A stretch of DNA of 64,000 bases from positions 1-64,000 of the forward strand of contig NZ_BDCE01000067.1 of the NCBI RefSeq assembly GCF_001613345.1. The letters run 5' to 3'. The first letter of the stretch is position 1, and each line of letters opens with the position of its first letter. The notes below the pieces were generated by a model that did not search any database, had not been told where the DNA came from, and saw nothing but the letters and a program-made list of their open reading frames with translations. This document shows, piece by piece, positions 43,052 through 51,733 of this stretch. This DNA is from Nocardia uniformis NBRC 13702. GTDB lineage: Bacteria; Actinomycetota; Actinomycetes; Mycobacteriales; Mycobacteriaceae. A program made the translations under genes and the position numbers.

Positions 43052-44227
43052 ATGGTCACGGTCGCGCAATTGCCGTTCGAGCAAACCGATCTACTGAGTC
43101 CCCCACCCCGGCTGCGCGAGTTGCAATCCCAGGGCGCGGTACACCGAATTCGCACCACGGTCGGAGATGAGGGGTGGCTGGTCACCGACTACGCGCTGGT
43201 GCGGCGATTACTGGACGACGACCGACTCGGCCGCTCCCACCCCGCTCCGGAAACCGCCGCGCGGACCGGAGAATCCGCTCTCTTCGGCGGTCCGCTCGGT
43301 GACTACGCGACCGAGCACGCGGACCACTCCCGCATGCGCTCGCTCCTCCAACCGCATTTCACGCCGAAGCGCATGCGGGTCCTGCGTACGCGGATCGAGC
43401 AACTGACCACCCGGCTGCTCGACGACCTGGCCCAGCAGGGCCCACCGGCGGATCTCCATGCCGCCGTGGCGGTTCCACTACCGATCCTGGTGATCTGCGA
43501 ACTGCTGGGCGTGCCGTACGAGGACCGCGACCGGTTCCGCACCTGGTCCGCCGACGCCGCCAATACCCGCGACCACGCCCGCTCCGAACAGGGATTGGCC
43601 GAGTTGTACTGCTACGGCCTGCGGCTCGTCGCCGATAAGCGCACCGATCCGGGCGATGACGTGATTTCCCGGCTCTGCGCCATCGATGGAGTCACCGATG
43701 ATGAGGCCGCCCGGCTGTCGATGGCCCTATTGTTCGCCGGGCACGAGACCACCGTCGTCCAGATCGGCCTCGGCGCACTGTTATTGCTCACCCACCCCGA
43801 ACAGTGGCAGGCACTCGTAGCCGATCCGACCCTGGCCCCCACCGCAGTCGAGGAGATCCTGCGTGCGCCGGGCAGGGGCGGCGGCGGGATACCGCGCTAT
43901 GCGCGAACGGATTTCACAATCGCCGAAACGACTATCCGTGCAGGCGATTTGGTGCTGCTGGACAATGGCGCGGCCAATCACGACGCCGCGGCGTTCCCCG
44001 ATCCCGACCGGGTCGACATCACCCGTTCCGCCGCGGCGCACCTGACCTTCGGGCACGGCGCTCGCTATTGCATCGGCGCACCCCTGGCCCGCATCGAACT
44101 CCAGGTCGTCTTCACCCAGTTGGCTACCCGGTTCCCAACGCTGCGACCGGCGGTCGATATCTCGGAGCTGACCGTGCGACGCCACGTACTGACCGGCGGC
44201 CTGGAATCACTCCCGGTCCGCTGGTAA
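43052..44227 (+). CDS. Cytochrome P450 (391 aa)
   Basis: A class I bacterial P450 with all landmarks: LLFAGHETTVVQIG in the I helix, ExxR in VEEILRAPGR, and the haem Cys in TFGHGARYCIGAPLARIEL. The HGARYCIGAPLAR form is typical of CYP105/107-like actinobacterial enzymes of secondary metabolism and xenobiotic oxidation. GGAGG lies 5 nt before ATG 43052. Divergent from a TetR regulator through a region of repeated operators, so it is probably inducible. No ferredoxin gene is next to it. Substrate unknown. Confidence 0.9.
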   Translation: MVTVAQLPFEQTDLLSPPPRLRELQSQGAVHRIRTTVGDEGWLVTDYALVRRLLDDDRLGRSHPAPETAARTGESALFGGPLGDYATEHADHSRMRSLLQPHFTPKRMRVLRTRIEQLTTRLLDDLAQQGPPADLHAAVAVPLPILVICELLGVPYEDRDRFRTWSADAANTRDHARSEQGLAELYCYGLRLVADKRTDPGDDVISRLCAIDGVTDDEAARLSMALLFAGHETTVVQIGLGALLLLTHPEQWQALVADPTLAPTAVEEILRAPGRGGGGIPRYARTDFTIAETTIRAGDLVLLDNGAANHDAAAFPDPDRVDITRSAAAHLTFGHGARYCIGAPLARIELQVVFTQLATRFPTLRPAVDISELTVRRHVLTGGLESLPVRW

Positions 44228-44256
44228 CCACCGATACCGCAGTGCCGACGCGGCGA

Positions 44257-44895
44257 TCACGCCGCCGCCACCGGACTCGGCTCGGTGCCGCGCTCGACAC
44301 TCGGCTGCCGGAACCCCGGCAGGTAGTCGTCGACGAACGGAATCATCAGCTGAATGAGGGGGCCGATGCCGAAGGCGTAGACCAGGGTGCCGATACCGAC
44401 GCTGCCGCCGAGCAGCCAGCCGGTGGTCAGCACGGTCGCTTCGATGGAGGTACGGATCAGCCAGACGGGTCTACCGGTGCGGAGGACCAGTCCAGTCATC
44501 AGTCCATCACGCGGACCGGGGCCCATGCCCGCGCCGATATAGAGGACGGTGGCGATCGCGTTGACGACCACCGCCAGACCCATGGCCCCCACTTGCCACG
44601 GCAGTCCGTGCACCTCCGGGAGCAGCCATAATCCGGCATCGACGGCGACCGCGATCACCACCACATTGCTGACGGTGCCCAGGCCCGGCTTCTGTCGCAG
44701 CGGAATCCAGGCCAGGAGGACCGCGACGCCGGTGATCGCCACTACCGCGCCGAAGCTGAGTGGAACCCGGTCGGCGACGCCCTGATGGAAGACATCCCAC
44801 GGGTCCAGCCCGAGTCCGGCGCGCACCATGACGGCCATCGACAGCCCGTAGAGGACCAGTCCGATATAGAGCGCGATCAACCGACGAAGCAGCAT
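44257..44895 (-). CDS. YczE/YitT-family membrane protein
   Basis: 212 residues, five hydrophobic helices. LYIGLVLYGLSMAVMVRAGLG with GLDPWDVFHQG, and the later GMGPGPRDGLMTGL, are the two halves of the YczE/YyaS/YitT signature. The family function is poorly known; B. subtilis YczE affects surfactin production and some members are thought to be regulatory membrane proteins or transporters. The start ATG 44895 has no strong Shine-Dalgarno. It stands alone between the P450 and the prp operon on the minus strand. Confidence 0.82.
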   Translation of the reverse strand: MLLRRLIALYIGLVLYGLSMAVMVRAGLGLDPWDVFHQGVADRVPLSFGAVVAITGVAVLLAWIPLRQKPGLGTVSNVVVIAVAVDAGLWLLPEVHGLPWQVGAMGLAVVVNAIATVLYIGAGMGPGPRDGLMTGLVLRTGRPVWLIRTSIEATVLTTGWLLGGSVGIGTLVYAFGIGPLIQLMIPFVDDYLPGFRQPSVERGTEPSPVAAA

Positions 44896-44971
44896 TGGGC
44901 CAGCATGCCGGGCAACTGGTCTGCGAATACAGAGCCAATCGCCAATAACTGGACTCTTCCATCTGAGCGAC

Positions 44972-46123
44972 TCAGGCCGTATTGATCAAGCCCAGCTTCC
45001 GTTGCGGCACACCGATGTACTCCGATAGCGGGCGAATGAGCGCATTGGATTCGGACTGTTCGACAATGTGCGCGGTCCAGCCGGTCACCCGGCTCATAAC
45101 GAAAATCGGTGTGAACACCTCGATATCGAAACCCATCAGGTAGTAGGCGGGACCGGCCGGGAAATCGAGATTGGGTGCGATACCGGTGGCCTCCGCCATG
45201 GCCGACTCCAGCTCCGCGTACATGCGCAACCAGTGCTGTCCGCCCGCCACCGCGGCGACCTCATCGAGTGCGGCCTTCATGGTCGGCACCCGGGAGTCCC
45301 CCTGCTTGTACACCCGATGCCCGAAGCCCATGATCTTCTCGCGGTGGGCAAGCCTGTGCCGCAACCATTCCCGGGCCTGATCGGGATCTTCGATCTCGAG
45401 CATCGCATGCATGACGGCCTCGTTCGCGCCTCCGTGCAGTCGACCCTTGAGTGCACCGATAGCCGCGGTGACCGCACTGTAGATATCGGATTCGGTGGAG
45501 GCGACCACCCGGGCAGCGAAGGTCGAGGCGTTGAAACCGTGCTCCGCGTAGAGGATCAGTGAGGCCTCGAAGGCCCGCACCACCCGCGGATCGAGGTGCC
45601 GGTCACCCCCACCCGACTCACCGAAGCACATGTAGAGGAAGTTCTCCGCGAAGCCACGGTTCGAATCCGGTGCGATCGGGTCCAGGCCGCGACGGCGGCG
45701 CATATCTGCGGCAATGACGGTGGGCAGCACGGCGGTCATTCGCAAAGCCATGGCGCGCAAAGCTTCCGGGCTGCGACCCCGATCTTCCATGGGATCTTCG
45801 GCACCGAGGTAGCTGATCGCCGTCCGCACCACATCCATGGGGTGGCAGGTCTCGGGCAGTCTGCCGACAAAGCTCAGCAGCGACCGATCCGCGCGGCGCA
45901 GCGCACGTTCGGACTGCCGCAATGCCGCCAACTGCACGGCATCGGGTAGTTCGCCGTACCAGAGCAGGTGCGCGACCTCCTCGAAACAGCAGTGCCGCAC
46001 GAGGTCCTGCACCGGATAACCTCGGTAGGTGAGGCTGTTGGTTTCGGCTACCACCTTGGAGATGGCGGTGGTGTCGACCACCACGCCGGTGAGCCCCTTC
46101 TTGATCTCGGTCATCTCGATCAC
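44972..46123 (-). CDS. prpC: 2-Methylcitrate synthase
   Basis: PrpC condenses propionyl-CoA with oxaloacetate to 2-methylcitrate. The 383-residue protein has the citrate synthase fold, with KGLTGVVVDTTAISKVV and SLTYRGYPVQDL at the start, catalytic His segments LHGGANEAVMH and GFGHRVYKQGDSR, and Asp in the C-terminal part (MGFDIEVFTPIFVMSRVTGW). The sequence is close to the mycobacterial PrpC/GltA1 as I recall it. GTG 46123 overlaps the prpB stop by 4 bp (GTGA); ATG 46114 is an alternative start. Last gene of prpD-prpB-prpC. Confidence 0.92.
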   Translation of the reverse strand: MIEMTEIKKGLTGVVVDTTAISKVVAETNSLTYRGYPVQDLVRHCCFEEVAHLLWYGELPDAVQLAALRQSERALRRADRSLLSFVGRLPETCHPMDVVRTAISYLGAEDPMEDRGRSPEALRAMALRMTAVLPTVIAADMRRRRGLDPIAPDSNRGFAENFLYMCFGESGGGDRHLDPRVVRAFEASLILYAEHGFNASTFAARVVASTESDIYSAVTAAIGALKGRLHGGANEAVMHAMLEIEDPDQAREWLRHRLAHREKIMGFGHRVYKQGDSRVPTMKAALDEVAAVAGGQHWLRMYAELESAMAEATGIAPNLDFPAGPAYYLMGFDIEVFTPIFVMSRVTGWTAHIVEQSESNALIRPLSEYIGVPQRKLGLINTA

Positions 46124-47082
46124 TCACTCACGGTGAAATTGAATATGTCGGAATCGAATTCGTTGTAGGCGGCGTAGTCGAGCAGCTCGTAGAGCCGGGA
46201 GCGGTGTTGCATCCGATCCACGAGCGCGGATTGGGTTCCGGTGGCGGCGATTTCGCGCAGACCGTACTCGACTGCATTCATGGCCAGGCGCAGCGTGGTC
46301 ACCGGGTAGATGACGGCGTTGTAGCCGAGCTCCGCCAGTTGCCCGGCCGAGAGCAGCTCGGACTTGCCGAACTCGGTCATATTGGCCAGCAGTGGGGTAT
46401 TCACCGCCGCACGGAACTTCGCGAACTCACCGGCATCGGTGAGGGCCTCGGTGAAAATGAGATCCGCTCCGGCGTCGGCGTAGGCCTTGGCCCGATCGAT
46501 GGCGGCGGCCAACCCCTCGGTACCGCGGGCGTCGGTCCGGGCGCAGATGACGAAGTTCGCGTCCCGGCGCGCTCGCACCGCCGCCCTGATCCGCCGCACC
46601 ATATCCGCGACCGGCACCACCGCCTTACCGTCGAGATGGCCGCACCGCTTGGGATTCACCTGATCCTCGATATGGCATCCGGCCAATCCGGCATCTTCGA
46701 GCAACGTGACGGTGCGGGCGGCATTCATCGGTTCACCGAATCCGGTATCGGCGTCGATGAGCACCGGCAGATCGGTGACCGCGGCGATCTGCCGCCCCCG
46801 CGCCACCACCTCGCCGAGGGTGGTGAGCCCGATATCGGGCAGCGCCAGTTCGGCCGACACCACCGCACCCGATACATAGCCGCCCTCGAAACCGAGCTCC
46901 TGAATCAGCTTGGCCACCAGGGGATTGAACGCACCGGGTAACCGCTGGATACGCCCGCTCGACAACCCGGCCCGAAAGGCCGCGCGCTTATCCGGGGCAC
47001 TGGTCGCCGCCGCTATGAGGCCGGTCACAGCGGCCACCGCCCTAGGCTCACAACTGATCTCGCCATCAGAAAATCCCCTCAC
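46120..47082 (-). CDS. prpB: 2-Methylisocitrate lyase
   Basis: PrpB cleaves 2-methylisocitrate to pyruvate and succinate, the last step of the methylcitrate cycle. The 320-residue protein of the isocitrate lyase/PEP mutase superfamily has the metal-binding DADTGFGEP, the active-site Cys loop as NPKRCGHLDGK (near residue 147), and RTDARG. Canonical members have KKCGH; Arg for Lys is conservative. GTG 47082 has GGAG 4-5 nt upstream and overlaps prpD by 17 bp. M. tuberculosis H37Rv lacks prpB and uses isocitrate lyase instead, so this is a difference from that species. Confidence 0.9.
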   Translation of the reverse strand: MRGFSDGEISCEPRAVAAVTGLIAAATSAPDKRAAFRAGLSSGRIQRLPGAFNPLVAKLIQELGFEGGYVSGAVVSAELALPDIGLTTLGEVVARGRQIAAVTDLPVLIDADTGFGEPMNAARTVTLLEDAGLAGCHIEDQVNPKRCGHLDGKAVVPVADMVRRIRAAVRARRDANFVICARTDARGTEGLAAAIDRAKAYADAGADLIFTEALTDAGEFAKFRAAVNTPLLANMTEFGKSELLSAGQLAELGYNAVIYPVTTLRLAMNAVEYGLREIAATGTQSALVDRMQHRSRLYELLDYAAYNEFDSDIFNFTVSE

Positions 47083-48574
47083 GAGTCTCCGGAGCGGCCC
47101 CGAGCACCGTCTCGGAGACGGTAAATGTCAACTGGTCCAGCTCACCCGGCAGCAGGTCCGGGGTGCGCTGCGCGGCGGCGAGGAAGCGGTCCTGTTCGGC
47201 CGGGTCGATAACGCCGTCGGCGAGGGTGCGGAACTTCTCGATGTACTGATCGCGCCCGAAAGGCCGCGCCCCCAACGGATGTGCGTCCGCCACGGCCAGC
47301 TGGTCGACAATGGTTTCCCCACTCTTCAGCGTGACCACGGCCCGCGCGCCGAAGGCCCGCTCTGCCGGATCGGTGGCGTGATAACGGCGCGTCCACTCCG
47401 GCTCCTCCATCGTGGTGATCCGATTCCACAGCCGCACGGTGTCCGCGCGCCGCGCCCGGTCCGGCGCGTACGAGCGCTCGTGATGCCAACTCCCATCCTG
47501 TAGCGCGACCGCGAAGATATAGGGCAGCGAATGATCCAGGGTTTCGCGGCTGGCGTGCGGGTCGTACTTCTGTGGATCGCCCGAGCCGCTGCCGATTACA
47601 TAGTGCGTGTGATGGCTGGTGTGCAGCACGATGGTCGCGATCTGCCCGAGATCGCCGATGCGGTCGCGCATTCGGCGGGCCAGATCGATGGGGGCCTGGC
47701 TCTGGTACTCGGCGGAATGCTCCTTGGTGTAGCTGTCGAGAATGGCGCGTTTGGCCTCACCCGGACCCGGCAGCGACACCTGGTACTCCGCGTCGGGACC
47801 ACCCAGTAGCCGGGCGATCACACCATCGGCGCCTTCCCAGATGGGGGCGGGCGCGCCCTCGCCGCGCATGGCTCGATCCACCGCCTCGACCGCCATCTTT
47901 CCGGCGAACGCGGGCGCGAAGGCCTTCCAGCTGGAGATTTCGCCCTTACGTGACTGCCGGGTCGCGGTCGTGGTGTGCAGCGCCTGCCCGACGGCCTGAT
48001 AGATGGTGTCGATATCGAGGCCGAGCAGCGTTCCGATTCCGGCCGCGGCCGAGGGTCCCAGGTGGGCGACATGATCGATCTTGTACTCGTGCAGGCAGAT
48101 TCCGCGCACCAGGTCGATCTGGATCTCGTATCCGGTTGCCAGCCCCCTAATCAGATCCGCGCCGCCGCGCCCGGTGTGCTGGGCGACCGCGAGAATCGGT
48201 GGAATATTGTCCCCCGGATGGGAGTACTCCGCGGCCAGGAAGGTGTCGTGAAAGTCCAGTTCCCGCACCGCGACCCCATTGGCCCATGCCGCCCATTCCG
48301 GTGAGAAACGCTGTGCGGCGGGCAGTCCGAATACGGTCGCGCCGGGCCGGTACGGATGCTTGTCCGCCTGCCGCCGCGCGGTGGTCACCGGGCGGCGGAC
48401 CAGTGCAGCAGCGGCAACACCGGCATTGTCGATGAGCCGATTGATGATCATCTCGGCGACCTCCGCGGGCACCGGCACAAGATCAGCAGCCACCTCGGCA
48501 ACCCGGGTCGCCAGATGTTCTGTTCGCGGAAACGCCGCATCAGCGGCCCGTGCGCGTACTATGTGAGTCTTCAA
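47066..48574 (-). CDS. prpD: 2-Methylcitrate dehydratase
   Basis: PrpD (MmgE/PrpD family) dehydrates 2-methylcitrate to 2-methylaconitate. The 502-residue protein is full length, with LIDNAGVAAAALVR in the N-terminal helical domain, ELDFHDTFLAAEYSHPGDN near residue 105, RKGEISSWKAFAPAFAGKMA near 205, and the C-terminal lid domain. The start is a TTG at 48574 with GGGAG 6 nt before it; a GTG five codons later is possible. First gene of the operon, divergent from the PrpR-type regulator. Confidence 0.92.
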   Translation of the reverse strand: MKTHIVRARAADAAFPRTEHLATRVAEVAADLVPVPAEVAEMIINRLIDNAGVAAAALVRRPVTTARRQADKHPYRPGATVFGLPAAQRFSPEWAAWANGVAVRELDFHDTFLAAEYSHPGDNIPPILAVAQHTGRGGADLIRGLATGYEIQIDLVRGICLHEYKIDHVAHLGPSAAAGIGTLLGLDIDTIYQAVGQALHTTTATRQSRKGEISSWKAFAPAFAGKMAVEAVDRAMRGEGAPAPIWEGADGVIARLLGGPDAEYQVSLPGPGEAKRAILDSYTKEHSAEYQSQAPIDLARRMRDRIGDLGQIATIVLHTSHHTHYVIGSGSGDPQKYDPHASRETLDHSLPYIFAVALQDGSWHHERSYAPDRARRADTVRLWNRITTMEEPEWTRRYHATDPAERAFGARAVVTLKSGETIVDQLAVADAHPLGARPFGRDQYIEKFRTLADGVIDPAEQDRFLAAAQRTPDLLPGELDQLTFTVSETVLGAAPETREGIF

Positions 48575-48647
48575 GTTCTTCTCCCAGAAGCGTAATCACG
48601 GCTCTTGCTTCGCACGCTACGCAGCGGCTGGGTGGCGTGGAAATACC

Positions 48648-48691
48648 TTGCAGTAGCGTATTTTTGTCAGCGAGTCCGAGCGATACTGCAA
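48648..48691. promoter_or_regulatory. Candidate PrpR operator in the prpD-prpR intergenic region
   Basis: TTGCAGTA (48648-48655) and its exact reverse complement TACTGCAA (48684-48691) stand with centres 36 bp apart; TTGCGAA follows at 48695-48701. RamB/PrpR-type regulators bind TTTGCAAA-like elements, so these half-related sites are good candidates for activation of prpDBC and autoregulation. Confidence 0.6.
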
Positions 48692-48724
48692 TGATTGCGA
48701 AGCCTTGTGGGTAGCATTCCGACC

Positions 48725-50146
48725 GTGCGCAAGATGTATGCGGGTGCCCGACTACGGCGGCTGCGCGAGGAACGGCGAATGACCCAGGCCGCCCTCGCCA
48801 AGTCGCTGGATCTGTCCCCCAGCTACCTCAATCAACTAGAGCGCGATCAACGGCCACTGACGATTCCGGTGCTGCTGAAGTTGAACTCCACCTTCGATCT
48901 GGATGTGCAGTTCTTCGCGGCGGACTCCGATGCTCGACTGGTGTCGGACCTGCACGAGGTGCTCGTCGAAGCCAGTGGCGGGAATTCGGCTCCGGTGGCC
49001 GAGGTGGAGGATCTGGCCACCCGACTACCCGAGGTCGCCAAGATCATTGTCGCCATGAGTCGGCGACTACGGGCGGCCACCGACCAATTGGATCTGCTGT
49101 CATCGAAAGTCGCCGCGCCCACGGGCGCACCCGGTGTGCCCATGCCGTACGAGGATGTGCGCGACTTCTTCTACGACCACCACAATCACATCGCGCAATT
49201 GGATTTGGCCGCCGAGCGGCTTTTCGAGGAATGCGGCCTCAGCATCGGTTCCCTGGACCGGCAATTGGCCCGGGTGGCCGAGGAACGCGCGGGCGTGACG
49301 GTGCTGGTACGCGGTGATGGCGCGGACCCCAATATCCCGAAACGCCACTACGACAGGGAAACCCGCACCCTCACCCTGGCGCGGCGCCTACGCCCCGGGC
49401 AGCGGGCCTTCCAGATCGCGACCACGCTCGCCTTCCTGCTCTACGGTCAACTCCTCGACGAGGTGCTCGACGAAACTCCCTCGCTGACAGGTGAATCCCG
49501 CTCCCTGACGCGGATCGGCCTGGCCAACTACTTCGCGGGCGCGCTCATCCTCCCGTACGGTAAATTCCTGCGGTCGGCCGAGGAATTGCACTACGACATC
49601 GACCTACTCGCGCTGCGTTTCGAGGTCGGCTTCGAAACCGTGTGCCATCGGCTGAGCACCCTGCAACGCCAGGGCCAGCGTGGTGTGCCGTTCTTCCTGG
49701 TTCGCACCGACCGCGCCGGCAATATCTCGAAACGCCAGTCCGCCACGGCTTTCCACTTCTCCCGCGTCGGCGGCAGCTGCCCGCTGTGGGTGGTCTACGA
49801 GGCGTTCACCCATCCCGGACGCACCCTCACCCAGGTGGCGTCCATGCCCGATGGGCGGCGATACCTGTGGATCGCCCGCACCACCAACCCGACCCCACAC
49901 GGATTCGGCACCGCCACCAAGGAATTCGCCATCGGTCTGGGCTGCGACCTCGAATACGCCGATCGGCTCTCGTATTCCAAGGGGCTACAGCTCGACGACC
50001 CCGCAGCGGCCGTCCCTATCGGTGCGGGCTGCAAGGTGTGCGAGCGTCCGGCCTGCCCACAGCGCGCCTTCCCGCAGATCGGCCGGCCGCTCGCGGTCAA
50101 CGAGGCCACCTCGACCGATCTGCCCTACCCGCGGCTGCCGCGCTGA
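48725..50146 (+). CDS. prpR: PrpR/RamB-type regulator of propionate metabolism
   Basis: 473 residues. An N-terminal Xre-type helix-turn-helix (about residues 6-65; RRMTQAALAKSLDLSPSYLN) is followed by a large helical/DUF2083-type domain with NYFAGALILPYGKF (M. tuberculosis PrpR binds short-chain acyl-CoA here). The C-terminal part has FHFSRVGGSCPLWVVYEAF and the Cys cluster GAGCKVCERPACPQRAFP, which in the M. tuberculosis protein holds a 4Fe-4S cluster. It is divergent from prpDBC and almost certainly activates it in response to propionyl-CoA. GTG 48725 or ATG 48734 could be the start; an upstream TTG at 48695 is unlikely. Confidence 0.9.
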   Translation: MRKMYAGARLRRLREERRMTQAALAKSLDLSPSYLNQLERDQRPLTIPVLLKLNSTFDLDVQFFAADSDARLVSDLHEVLVEASGGNSAPVAEVEDLATRLPEVAKIIVAMSRRLRAATDQLDLLSSKVAAPTGAPGVPMPYEDVRDFFYDHHNHIAQLDLAAERLFEECGLSIGSLDRQLARVAEERAGVTVLVRGDGADPNIPKRHYDRETRTLTLARRLRPGQRAFQIATTLAFLLYGQLLDEVLDETPSLTGESRSLTRIGLANYFAGALILPYGKFLRSAEELHYDIDLLALRFEVGFETVCHRLSTLQRQGQRGVPFFLVRTDRAGNISKRQSATAFHFSRVGGSCPLWVVYEAFTHPGRTLTQVASMPDGRRYLWIARTTNPTPHGFGTATKEFAIGLGCDLEYADRLSYSKGLQLDDPAAAVPIGAGCKVCERPACPQRAFPQIGRPLAVNEATSTDLPYPRLPR

Positions 50147-50149
50147 CGG

Positions 50150-50632
50150 TCAGCTCCGATCCCTGGTGATCTTGAAGGTGGTACAGCCCGAGTCGTCCAC
50201 GATCCCGCTGAGGGAGTTGGCCGACACCGCGTTCGCCAGCAGGTCGACCATGACATAGCCGGAAGGCTGTTCTATCCAGCGCTGCTGGGTGATTTCGAGG
50301 ATGCGGTCGACATACTGGGCCGTCATCTCATAGCTGCCGATCGGCACATCCGGATTCTTCGTGGTCGGACCGAATGCGAAAACCGCTCGCGCCGCACCAC
50401 TTACGGCCGGGTCGATGGTCAAGGTCAGCTCGGTCTCCCCCTGAGCGCAGGTGTAGGTACCGGTCCAGATGCCCGATAGCTTCGCCAGTGGCACCGGCCC
50501 CTCTGCCGCGGTGGTCGTCGGGCTCGACGACCCGATGGCGGCCGAATCCGGCAGCGCCGTTCCGGTGATGGTTTCCTGACATCCCGTCGCCAGGACCGAC
50601 ATCATGAGCACTGCGATCAATTTCCGGCGCAT
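50150..50632 (-). CDS. Secreted lipoprotein of unknown function
   Basis: 160 residues with a lipoprotein signal peptide: MRRKLIAVLMMSVLATGC ending in the lipobox LATGC (Cys 18). A Ser/Thr/Pro linker (about 28-45) leads to a small beta domain with WTGTYTCAQGETELTLTIDP and two further Cys (near residues 63 and 151), probably a disulfide. GGGAGGA lies 8-9 nt before ATG 50632; the open frame to 50827 overlaps the SDR gene and is not used. No family recognised. It follows the SDR gene on the same strand by 47 bp. Confidence 0.8.
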   Translation of the reverse strand: MRRKLIAVLMMSVLATGCQETITGTALPDSAAIGSSSPTTTAAEGPVPLAKLSGIWTGTYTCAQGETELTLTIDPAVSGAARAVFAFGPTTKNPDVPIGSYEMTAQYVDRILEITQQRWIEQPSGYVMVDLLANAVSANSLSGIVDDSGCTTFKITRDRS

Positions 50633-50679
50633 GGCACCATTCCTCCCCGTACGTATATCGGCGGCGATACTACCGAGGG

Positions 50680-51636
50680 TCAGGCGTGCGCGGTCTTGCC
50701 ACCGTCGATGACCAGTTGCGCCCCGGTCAGGTACGGATGTTCGGGTGAGGCGAGGGTGAGCGCGAAGGCGGCGATCTCCGCCGCGGTGGCGAGCCGACCC
50801 AGGCCGGGCACATTGGAACCGGCCCACTGCTTCAGGAAAACCTGTCGGGCATCGGCGGGCATCGACTCCAAACCCGCTGCCCGCCAGACGAGTTCGGTAT
50901 CAGTGGTGCCGGGTATCAAGGTATTGACGCGGATACCGTCGGCCGCGTAGTCGAGTGCCGCGGATTGGACCAGGCCCACCAGCGCGCGTTTACTCGCGGT
51001 ATAGGCAGCCTTGTTCGCATCGGTGGCGAGCGCGTTACTCGACGAGGTCACGACGATCGTGCCGCCGCCGGACCGAATCATATGCGGCACCTGGTATTTC
51101 ATTGCCAGGAAGCTGCCGCGCAGATTGGTGCCGACCACGCGATCGAAATCGTCGGCGGTGTACTCGTGCAACTTCTTCTGAATGGTGATGCCCGCATTGT
51201 TGAAGGCCACATCCAGTCCGTTGTAGCGCCGCACCGCCTCCGCCACGAAGTCGCGCACCTCGGTCTCCACCAGCACATCGGCACGAATGAAGGTCGCCTC
51301 CCCGCCCGCCGCCCGAATCTCGCGCTCGACCGCTTGTCCGCGCCCTACCCGCCTACCGCAGAAGGCGACTCGCGCACCTTCGGCGGCAAAGAGCCGGGCG
51401 GCCGCCGCACCGATCCCGGAGGTCGCGCCGGTTATGAGCACCACCTTGTTCTCGAATCGGCGCTGCCCGCCAGACTCTGGGCGAGGCGGGTTGGAATCGG
51501 CTCCGAGTGCCACGCCCCCGGCCAGACCGGCTGCCGCACCGACGGCCAGTCCGGAGGCTGTCATGCCGAAGAGCTTGCGGCGACTCGGTTTCGGGGTATC
51601 GGCGGCGATGGGCGTGCTGTCGCTCTCGTTGGTCAT
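50680..51636 (-). CDS. Short-chain dehydrogenase/reductase with Tat signal peptide
   Basis: 318 residues. The SDR core starts near residue 60: cofactor loop GATSGIG (70-76), NNAG in VAFNNAGITI, and the active-site Ser, YxxxK in AAYTASKRAL. The Asp/Arg pattern after beta-2 (FCGRRVGRG) suggests NADP. Unusually, residues 1-46 form a twin-arginine leader (SRRKLFGMTASGLAVGAAAG, Arg 19-20, cleavage probably after ALGA), so the enzyme may be exported folded with its cofactor. ATG 51636 is chosen because the leader begins there. Substrate unknown. Confidence 0.85.
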   Translation of the reverse strand: MTNESDSTPIAADTPKPSRRKLFGMTASGLAVGAAAGLAGGVALGADSNPPRPESGGQRRFENKVVLITGATSGIGAAAARLFAAEGARVAFCGRRVGRGQAVEREIRAAGGEATFIRADVLVETEVRDFVAEAVRRYNGLDVAFNNAGITIQKKLHEYTADDFDRVVGTNLRGSFLAMKYQVPHMIRSGGGTIVVTSSSNALATDANKAAYTASKRALVGLVQSAALDYAADGIRVNTLIPGTTDTELVWRAAGLESMPADARQVFLKQWAGSNVPGLGRLATAAEIAAFALTLASPEHPYLTGAQLVIDGGKTAHA

Positions 51637-51713
51637 GGCCCCACTCTCACCGTTGATCAGCGAGTTCGGATCCGACCGCAGGCCCGAGCCGCGGCCGCGA
51701 GGTGGAGTCGCCT

Positions 51714-51730
51714 CCTCCTTTGGAAGGAGG
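51714..51730. repeat. Palindrome between gtrA copy 2 and the SDR gene
   Basis: CCTCCTT-TGG-AAGGAGG with further partial pairing outside. It lies just after the gtrA stop and upstream of the SDR gene; it may be a terminator hairpin or an operator. Its TCCTCC/GGAGGA core recalls the perfect palindrome at 52325-52358. Confidence 0.45.
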
Positions 51731-51733
51731 GGG

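Noticed and set aside
44228..44265. A short hairpin between the P450 and YczE-like genes
   Set aside because: Only a 6-bp stem that overlaps the coding end; too weak to call a terminator.
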